Positions 1 through 5,710 of a stretch of DNA of 5,710 nt are shown one piece after another. The stretch spans positions 1 through 5,710 of the forward strand of contig JAFIEC010000070.1 in assembly GCA_020832725.1 (NCBI GenBank), given 5' to 3'. Both the position numbers and the translations under genes were made by a program. The notes below the pieces were generated by a model, which worked only from the letters and a program-made list of their open reading frames with translations, had not been told where the DNA came from and did no database searches. The DNA is from Paracoccaceae bacterium. Lineage in GTDB: Bacteria > Pseudomonadota > Alphaproteobacteria > Rhodobacterales > Rhodobacteraceae. Every line of letters starts with the position of its first letter. The first letter of the stretch is position 1.

Positions 1-2
1 AT

Positions 3-878
3 ATCGCCTCGATCGTCGCGGGAGGAGAGATGTCGCTGGGCCTGCTGTTCGGCGTGGTCTTCGTGCTGACGGGGCTGGCATTCAAGGTCTCGGCGGTGCC
101 CTTCCACATGTGGACCCCCGATGTCTATCAGGGCGCGCCCACTGCGGTGACGGCGTTCCTGGCCACCGCGCCCAAGGTGGCGGCGCTGGTGCTGACGGGG
201 CGGGTGCTGCACGGGGCGTTCGGAGGGGTCACGGCGGACTGGCAGCAGATCGTGGCGCTTCTGGCGGTGTTGTCGATGTTCCTCGGCGCGATCGCGGCCA
301 TCGGCCAGAGCGACATCAAGCGGATGATGGCCTTTTCGTCCATCGGGCACATGGGCTTTGCCCTGATCGGACTGGCCGCGGGCACCATCCAGGGGCTGGA
401 GGCGATGCTGCTCTATTCGGTCATCTATGTGACCATGAATATCGGCACCTTCGCCTTCATCATGTACATGGAGCGCGATGGCAGGCCGGTCGTCGAGATC
501 GGCAGCCTTGCGATGCTGTCGCGCAGCCATCCCGCCCATGCGCTGGCCCTTCTGGTCCTGATGTTCAGCCTTGCGGGCATCCCGCCGCTGGTGGGATTCT
601 TCGGCAAGTTCGCGGTGCTGCTGGCGGCGGTGGATGCGGGCATGGCCTGGCTTGCGGTGCTGGGGGTCGTGGCCTCGGTGATCGGGGCCTTCTACTATCT
701 TCGGATCTGCTACCTGATGTATTTCGGCGAGCAGGGAGAGGCGCTGGATGCTTCGCTCCCGCTGGTGGCATCGGCGGCACTGGGTCTTTCGGCGGTGCTG
801 ATGGTGGTGGGAGTGGTCAACCTCTTCGGCATCGACAGCCTGGCCGCCGCCGCAGCGCAGACGGTCGCTCTCAGATGA
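3..878 (+). CDS. nuoN: NADH-quinone oxidoreductase subunit N (complex I), 5'-truncated
   Basis: This encodes the C-terminal 291 residues of NuoN (Nqo14 in Paracoccus), an antiporter-like subunit in the membrane arm of complex I that takes part in proton pumping driven by NADH:quinone oxidation. The family is about 480 residues long, so roughly the first 40% lies outside the window. The frame is open from base 3; the ATG at 30 is an internal methionine. Numbering from base 3, diagnostic blocks are FKVSAVPFHMWTPDVYQGAP (27-46), APKVAA (56-61), DIKRMMAFSSIGHMG (104-118) and SLAGIPPLVGFFGKF (189-203). Lys28, Lys58 and Lys202 match the buried lysines of the proton path known from E. coli NuoN (K217, K247 and K395). 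About eight or nine hydrophobic helices are visible. The stop overlaps the birA start (ATGA), as expected for the last nuo gene of an operon running into birA. Family identity is very secure. Confidence 0.96.
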   Translation: MASIVAGGEMSLGLLFGVVFVLTGLAFKVSAVPFHMWTPDVYQGAPTAVTAFLATAPKVAALVLTGRVLHGAFGGVTADWQQIVALLAVLSMFLGAIAAIGQSDIKRMMAFSSIGHMGFALIGLAAGTIQGLEAMLLYSVIYVTMNIGTFAFIMYMERDGRPVVEIGSLAMLSRSHPAHALALLVLMFSLAGIPPLVGFFGKFAVLLAAVDAGMAWLAVLGVVASVIGAFYYLRICYLMYFGEQGEALDASLPLVASAALGLSAVLMVVGVVNLFGIDSLAAAAAQTVALR

Positions 879-1639
879 GTGCAGCCTGGCCCGAGGGTGT
901 CGAACGGCTCATCCTCGAGGAGGCGGGCAGCACCAACGACGAAGCCGCGCGCCTGCTTGCCGAGGGTGGGGGTGCCGCATGGGTGATGGCCCGCAGGCAG
1001 GTGGCGGGGCGGGGCCGACAGGGCCGCGCCTGGGCCGACCCGCCGGGTAACTTTGCCGCGACCCTGGCCATGCCGTCGTCGGAGGGCCCCGCCGGGCTGG
1101 CGCTGCGCTCCTTCGTGGCGGCCCTTGCCCTGCGCGAGGCGCTGCAGGCGGTGACGGGCCTTGCGGGAACCGGCCCGGATGCACGGCTGGCGCTGAAATG
1201 GCCCAACGACGTGCTGCTGGATGGCGGCAAGGTAGCGGGCATCCTGCTGGAGACACGCGGACGCCCGTACCCCGGCCTGCTGGTGGGGATCGGCGTGAAC
1301 CTTGTCGCCGCCCCCCCGCCCGACGTTCTGGAAGAGGGGGCCCTGCCGCCCGTCAGCCTGGCCGCCGCAGCGGGGGTGCGCGTGACGCCCGAGGCCGTGC
1401 TCGATGCCCTTGCCCCGGCCTTTGCCCGGCGCGACCTTGTTCTCATCGAAAGGGGTTTCGGCCCCTTGCGCGCCGAATGGCTGGAGAATGCCGCCCATCT
1501 TGGCCGACCCATTCGGGCCCGCCTTCCCGGCATGGTGCTGGAGGGCCTTTTCGAGGGGCTGGACGAGGACGGCCAGCTTCTTCTGCGCATCGACGGGGCG
1601 CTGCGGCCCATTCCTGCGGCCGAGGTCCAGTTCGCATGA
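875..1639 (+). CDS. birA: Biotin--[acetyl-CoA-carboxylase] ligase, monofunctional
   Basis: This 254-residue cytoplasmic enzyme forms biotinyl-AMP from biotin and ATP and attaches biotin to a lysine of carrier proteins such as the acetyl-CoA carboxylase BCCP. Visible motifs are the substrate-recognition segment STNDEA (19-24), the biotinyl-AMP-binding loop GRGRQGRAW (45-53), KWPNDV (108-113), KVAGILLE (119-126) and GIGVN (138-142), followed by a small C-terminal domain (about 208-254). There is no N-terminal helix-turn-helix, so this is the short type that cannot act as the biotin repressor; alphaproteobacteria usually use other regulators such as BioR. The start at 875 is chosen because it overlaps the nuoN stop as ATGA and places the catalytic domain at the family-typical distance. 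No clear Shine-Dalgarno sequence precedes it, which suggests translational coupling to nuoN. The frame is open further upstream, but only as a shadow of nuoN. Confidence 0.94.
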   Translation: MSAAWPEGVERLILEEAGSTNDEAARLLAEGGGAAWVMARRQVAGRGRQGRAWADPPGNFAATLAMPSSEGPAGLALRSFVAALALREALQAVTGLAGTGPDARLALKWPNDVLLDGGKVAGILLETRGRPYPGLLVGIGVNLVAAPPPDVLEEGALPPVSLAAAAGVRVTPEAVLDALAPAFARRDLVLIERGFGPLRAEWLENAAHLGRPIRARLPGMVLEGLFEGLDEDGQLLLRIDGALRPIPAAEVQFA

Positions 1640-1715
1640 GGGGGGATCGTGTCCCCCGACATATCCGATTCCGGTGTCCAGCGGGCACGCCATCCGGCGC
1701 CCGGGACACCCCATA
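1640..1715 (+). promoter_or_regulatory. Tandem hairpins in the birA-rnj gap (RNase J leader)
   Basis: Two inverted repeats fill the gap before rnj. Hairpin 1 pairs GGGGGA (1641-1646) with TCCCCC (1652-1657) around a 5-base loop, directly after the birA stop. Hairpin 2 pairs GGTGTCC (1673-1679) with GGACACC (1704-1710), and continues after a 2-base bulge with CGGGC (1682-1686) and GCCCG (1699-1703) around a 12-base loop. The sequence GTGTCC occurs in both (1649-1654 and 1674-1679), so GGGACAC (1703-1709) could pair with either copy, giving mutually exclusive folds. No T-run follows either hairpin, so a standard intrinsic terminator is unlikely, and no convincing promoter is seen. The pairing is read directly from the sequence; a role in processing or in control of rnj is inference. 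Confidence 0.5.
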
Positions 1716-1730
1716 ATGAAAGACGGGAAC

Positions 1731-3395
1731 ATGAGCGACGAAAGACTGATCTACCTTGCCCTTGGCGGGGCAGGCGAAATCGGGATGAACACCTATGTCT
1801 TCGGCTACGGCCGCCCCGGTGCCGAGAGGTTGATCGTCATCGACCTTGGCGTGACGTTTCCCGACATGGACACCACCCCCGGGGTGGACCTGATCATGGC
1901 CGACACCACCTGGCTGGAGGAACGGCGCGACAGGATCGACGGCATCTTCATCACCCACGCCCACGAGGACCACATCGGCGCATTGCCCCATATCTGGCCG
2001 CGGCTGCGCGCACCGGTCTATGCGCGTCGCTTCACCGCCGCCCTGGGCAAGCTGAAGCTGGAGGAGCACGGATTGCCTGTCTCGGCCCTGAACGTGGTCG
2101 ACGCCGCCCCGTCCGAGGTGAGGGCGGGTCCGTTCCGGGTGCGGTTCGTGCCGATCTCGCATTCCATCCCCGAGAGCGCGGGCCTGCTGATCGACACGCC
2201 TGCGGGCCGGGTGCTGCATTCGGGCGATTTCAAGCTCGACCCGACCCCGGTTCTGGGCGAGGCCTTCGACCCGGAGACATGGCGCGAGATCGGGGCGGGC
2301 GGCATCCATGCCATGACCTGCGATTCCACCAATGTGTTCACCCCGCATCCCGGTCGTTCAGAGGCCTCGCTGCTGGAGCCGCTGACCGAGCTTTTCGCCG
2401 GTGCCCCGGGGCTTGTCGCGGCCACCACCTTTGCCTCCAATGTCGCGCGGCTGCGTACCCTGGCCGAGGCGGGCGCGCGGTCGGGGCGGTCCTGCGTGCT
2501 GCTGGGCCGTGCCATGCGGCGCATGGTGGCCGTTGCCCGCGAGACGGGCCTGCTCACCGACATGCCCCCCACCCTCGCGCCTGAAGAGGCACTGGACGTG
2601 CCACGGGAGAACCTGCTGCTTCTGACCACCGGCAGCCAGGGAGAGCGCCGCGCCGCAAGCGCGCAGCTTTCGCAGGGCAAGTATCTGGGTTTCGAGCTCA
2701 AGAAGGGCGACCTGTTCCTGTTCTCGTCAAAGACGATCCCCGGGAACGAGGTCTCGGTGACACGCCTGCTCAATGCCTTCAGCGAGAAGGGTGTCACGGT
2801 CGTCGATGACAGCTCGGGGCGCTATCATGTCTCGGGCCATGCCAACCGACCCGATCTCGAGGCCCTGCATCAGCTGGTGCGCCCGGGCATGCTTGTCCCC
2901 ATCCACGGAGAGCACCGCCACCTGCGCGCCCATGCCGAACTGGCACAAGAGGCGGGCATCCCGGCTGTCATCGCGCCCAATGGTGCCATGATCGACCTCA
3001 CCGGCCCGCGCCCGCGCGTGGTGGAGCAGGTCGAGACAATGCGGCGCTATGTCGACGGGCGCGAGTCGATCGGTGCGATGGATGGCATCGTGCGGGACCG
3101 TATCCGCATGGCGCTGAACGGGCTGGTGATCGTGACGCTCCTGTTCGACGATCCCGAGGGTGCGCCCGATGTCTGGGTCGTGACGCGCGGGCTGGCCGAA
3201 ACGGACCGTGGCGGCGCAGGCCTGGCTGATCGTCTGGAAGAGGAAATCGGCACTGCAATCTCGCGCGCGGGCCGCGGAGAGCGCACCGACGACGCGCGGC
3301 TTCAGGCGCTGGTGTTGCGCCGGGCACGCGAGATTGCCCAGGCCCATATCGGCAAGCGGCCCGAGGTCGAGGTTCTGATCAGCCGACTTGACTAG
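1731..3395 (+). CDS. rnj: Ribonuclease J
   Basis: This encodes a 554-residue RNase J, a cytoplasmic metallo-beta-lactamase/beta-CASP ribonuclease with endonuclease and 5'-3' exonuclease activity in RNA processing and decay. In order: the N-terminal block LALGGAGEIGMN (9-20); the zinc motif HAHEDH (76-81); His144 in PISHSIPES; Asp166 in HSGDFKLD, probably bridging the metals; the CDSTN segment (197-201), where the beta-CASP domain begins; ATTFASN (231-237); TTGSQGE (299-305); HVSGHA (366-371); and VPIHGE (389-394). A C-terminal domain (about 445-554) completes the protein. All expected metal ligands appear present and the length is typical, so it should be active. ATG 1731 is preferred because family members start just before this ERLIYLALGG segment; ATG 1716, five codons upstream in frame, is the alternative. 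Its Shine-Dalgarno sequence is weak (GACGGGA). It lies 91 bases after birA on the same strand and is probably cotranscribed. Confidence 0.94.
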   Translation: MSDERLIYLALGGAGEIGMNTYVFGYGRPGAERLIVIDLGVTFPDMDTTPGVDLIMADTTWLEERRDRIDGIFITHAHEDHIGALPHIWPRLRAPVYARRFTAALGKLKLEEHGLPVSALNVVDAAPSEVRAGPFRVRFVPISHSIPESAGLLIDTPAGRVLHSGDFKLDPTPVLGEAFDPETWREIGAGGIHAMTCDSTNVFTPHPGRSEASLLEPLTELFAGAPGLVAATTFASNVARLRTLAEAGARSGRSCVLLGRAMRRMVAVARETGLLTDMPPTLAPEEALDVPRENLLLLTTGSQGERRAASAQLSQGKYLGFELKKGDLFLFSSKTIPGNEVSVTRLLNAFSEKGVTVVDDSSGRYHVSGHANRPDLEALHQLVRPGMLVPIHGEHRHLRAHAELAQEAGIPAVIAPNGAMIDLTGPRPRVVEQVETMRRYVDGRESIGAMDGIVRDRIRMALNGLVIVTLLFDDPEGAPDVWVVTRGLAETDRGGAGLADRLEEEIGTAISRAGRGERTDDARLQALVLRRAREIAQAHIGKRPEVEVLISRLD

Positions 3396-3425
3396 GTCGG
3401 GCCGGTTCCGGACGACCCGCCCGTC

Positions 3426-5039
<1,614 letters not shown>

Positions 5040-5053
5040 GTGCGTCCATCGTG

Positions 5054-5070
5054 AACGGCATCGGGCCGTT
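5054..5070 (-). promoter_or_regulatory. Hairpin in the helicase 5' leader, near the start codon
   Basis: AACGGC (5054-5059) and GCCGTT (5065-5070) form a perfect 6-bp stem with a 5-base loop. In the helicase transcript it ends 14 bases before the start codon at 5039, next to the ribosome-binding zone, whose Shine-Dalgarno sequence is weak (a GGA about 8 bases before the ATG). It could affect ribosome access, which is inference. Confidence 0.35.
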
Positions 5071-5109
5071 GGTCTGAGGGACGCGGGTACGTTGCGCCCC
5101 GGCGGGTTG

Positions 5110-5128
5110 TTTCGCTGCAAGCGCGAAA
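5110..5128 (-). promoter_or_regulatory. Hairpin near the predicted 5' end of the helicase mRNA
   Basis: TTTCGC (5110-5115) and GCGAAA (5123-5128) form a perfect 6-bp stem with a 7-base loop. If the promoter at 5138-5166 is right, transcription would start around 5131, so this hairpin would sit at the very 5' end of the helicase mRNA. It could protect the message from 5'-end-dependent decay or serve as a protein-binding operator. The role is inference. Confidence 0.3.
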
Positions 5129-5137
5129 TATGGGCGG

Positions 5138-5166
5138 GACATACGCGAATGTGGGGCGTCGGTCAA
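5138..5166 (-). promoter_or_regulatory. Candidate sigma-70-type promoter of the helicase gene
   Basis: On the minus strand, TTGACC (5166-5161; five of six matches to TTGACA) is followed after exactly 17 bases by TATGTC (5143-5138; first three bases match TATAAT). It lies about 100 bases upstream of the helicase start and would give a leader of roughly 90 bases. The -35 match and the spacing are good; the -10 is imperfect, as is common in alphaproteobacteria. Confidence 0.45.
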
Positions 5167-5335
5167 TGTTTGCCGCCAAATCGCCGGCTTGCCGCACGGG
5201 TGGCGCGGCGTCATCCAACTAACGAGGGGGCGGAAATGTCAAAAGCGCTTGTGATGACCATTTTTTTTGGGAAAAGTGTTCTTATTGATCAAAGACGCGC
5301 GAACTCCGCTTTCCGAGTCGTTTGCAGTGTCGTGC

Positions 5336-5343
5336 GAGGGGGA
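5336..5343 (+). promoter_or_regulatory. Ribosome-binding site of the right-edge gene
   Basis: The purine run GAGGGGGA sits directly upstream of the ATG at 5348, with its GAGG core 8 bases away. It is the best Shine-Dalgarno match before any start in the window that is judged to be real, and it supports 5348 as the start of the truncated gene. Confidence 0.6.
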
Positions 5344-5347
5344 CGCC

Positions 5348-5710
5348 ATGAAGGATCTCGATCACTTTTCGCCTGAGACATCGAAGAATGGGTCGTCCGG
5401 CGCATCTGCCGAACGCAAGGCCTTCATCCTCGAATGGATCGCGCGTAATCAGCGCACGCTGGGCGCGGGCATGGGCAGCGCGCTGCTGCTGGCGCCGCTT
5501 GGCCTGATCGCGCAGGTCGCGACGCCTGCGGGCTTTGTGCCTGTCTCGGGTCTCGAGGGGGTCACCTCGGTGGCGGTGAACCCGCAGGGGATCGCGCAGC
5601 TGACGCTTGCCAACGGGCAGACCGTCGCGGTTGCCGCGCAATCGGTGCAGGTTGTCGGCGGGCAGGTCTTCATCACGCAGGCAGCCGCCACCGCAGTCGC
5701 GCAGGCCGCC
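5348..5710 (+). CDS. Uncharacterised, probably exported or surface-associated protein, 3'-truncated
   Basis: Only the first 121 residues are visible; the frame stays open to the window edge. I do not firmly recognise the family. Residues 1-36 are polar and charged (AERKAFILEWIARNQR at 21-36), followed by a Gly/Ala/Leu-rich hydrophobic segment (about 39-59, GSALLLAPLGLIAQVA at 43-58). From about 63 the sequence alternates small, hydrophobic and polar residues with Gly turns (LTLANGQTVAV 85-95; VQVVGGQVFIT 100-110), as in beta-strand-rich proteins, then becomes Ala-rich (111-121). A polar start, a hydrophobic stretch and then beta-rich sequence would fit the beginning of a large adhesin or RTX-like protein of the BapA/LapA kind, or a membrane-anchored periplasmic protein. 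This is inference from composition. The start is supported by GAGGGGGA just upstream and by G/C-rich third positions from the first codons. It is divergent from the helicase gene. Confidence 0.75.
   Translation, partial: MKDLDHFSPETSKNGSSGASAERKAFILEWIARNQRTLGAGMGSALLLAPLGLIAQVATPAGFVPVSGLEGVTSVAVNPQGIAQLTLANGQTVAVAAQSVQVVGGQVFITQAAATAVAQAA

Larger units (their letters stand above)
5040..5347. other. Divergent intergenic region between helicase and right-edge gene
   Basis: This 308-base stretch separates two divergently transcribed genes and holds no convincing coding sequence. The left part (5040-5166) contains the helicase leader with two hairpins and a plausible promoter. The middle (5167-5230) is G+C-rich, with the direct repeat TTGCCGC (5170-5176 and 5189-5195) and a weak inverted repeat GCCGC (5191-5195)/GCGGC (5205-5209). 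The right part (5236-5295) is strikingly A+T-rich for this genome and includes eight consecutive T (5261-5268) and the palindrome TTGATCAA (5285-5292). It is the likely promoter zone of the rightward gene, although no good -35/-10 pair is obvious. Confidence 0.6.

Noticed and set aside
21..32. GGAGGAG followed by ATG at 30, resembling a perfect ribosome-binding site and a gene start
   Set aside because: The frame is open upstream and encodes NuoN-like sequence (Gly-Gly-Glu before Met); the protein from ATG 30 would begin in the middle of NuoN. The match is a coincidence of coding sequence.
1311..1317. Run of seven C in birA as a possible phase-variation or frameshift site
   Set aside because: It encodes an ordinary proline-rich stretch, the frame is intact on both sides, and such runs are expected in G+C-rich coding DNA.
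1404..1730. Upstream in-frame extension of the RNase J reading frame to an ATG at 1404
   Set aside because: It overlaps the end of birA in another frame, and the translated extension has no RNase J similarity; the family N-terminus begins at about 1731.
710..1732. Long - strand open frame (340 codons) opposite nuoN and birA
   Set aside because: This is a shadow frame antisense to two secure genes, with no domain-like sequence.
5040..5120. 27-codon N-terminal extension of the helicase to an ATG at 5120
   Set aside because: The extension is Pro/Arg-rich and lacks family similarity, it spans the leader hairpins, and the canonical start lies right before the Q-motif region at 5039.
5281..5294. 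TTGATCAA palindrome as an FNR/FnrN box
   Set aside because: An FNR box needs TTGAT and ATCAA separated by four bases; here the half-sites overlap with no spacer, so the match fails.
5236..5376. 46-codon open frame on + with GAGG 8 bases before its ATG
   Set aside because: Its codons are A/T-ending, unlike all real genes here, it crosses the T8 run, and it overlaps the better-supported gene at 5348 in another frame. The good ribosome-binding match keeps a leader peptide just possible.

Overview
The window is a G+C-rich stretch of a bacterial chromosome, with strong G/C preference at third codon positions. Gene content and protein sequence point to an alphaproteobacterium of the Rhodobacterales (Paracoccus/Rhodobacter relatives). 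The basis is a nuoN-birA-RNase J neighbourhood, a biotin ligase without a DNA-binding domain, and the wording of the NuoN and RNase J proteins. The genus is an inference; no rRNA or other marker gene is present.

Layout. Positions 3-878 (+) hold the C-terminal part of nuoN, a membrane subunit of respiratory complex I, whose 5' end lies outside the window. Its stop overlaps the start of birA (875-1639, +), a biotin-protein ligase. A 91-base gap with two hairpins leads to rnj (1731-3395, +), encoding ribonuclease J. These three genes look like the tail of the nuo operon. A gene for a RhlE-type DEAD-box RNA helicase (3426-5039, -) converges on rnj, with 30 bases between the stop codons and a strong hairpin over the junction. 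A 308-base intergenic region (5040-5347) holds a plausible sigma-70-type promoter and two leader hairpins for the helicase. It also holds an unusually A+T-rich patch with a run of eight T. A further gene starts at 5348 (+) and runs off the right edge. Its 121 visible residues are a polar start, one hydrophobic segment and beta-rich sequence, suggesting an exported or surface protein.

How the genes relate. NuoN works in respiration and BirA activates biotin carboxylases. RNase J and the helicase both act on RNA, so the convergent pair brings two RNA-metabolism genes tail to tail, although nothing here shows that they cooperate.

No clearly new system is visible. The most interesting items are the competing hairpins in the RNase J leader, the apparent lack of the pantothenate kinase gene (coaX) usually found between birA and rnj, the shared hairpin at the rnj/helicase junction, and the truncated protein gene at the right edge. 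No tRNA, rRNA, CRISPR array, insertion sequence or phage gene was seen.
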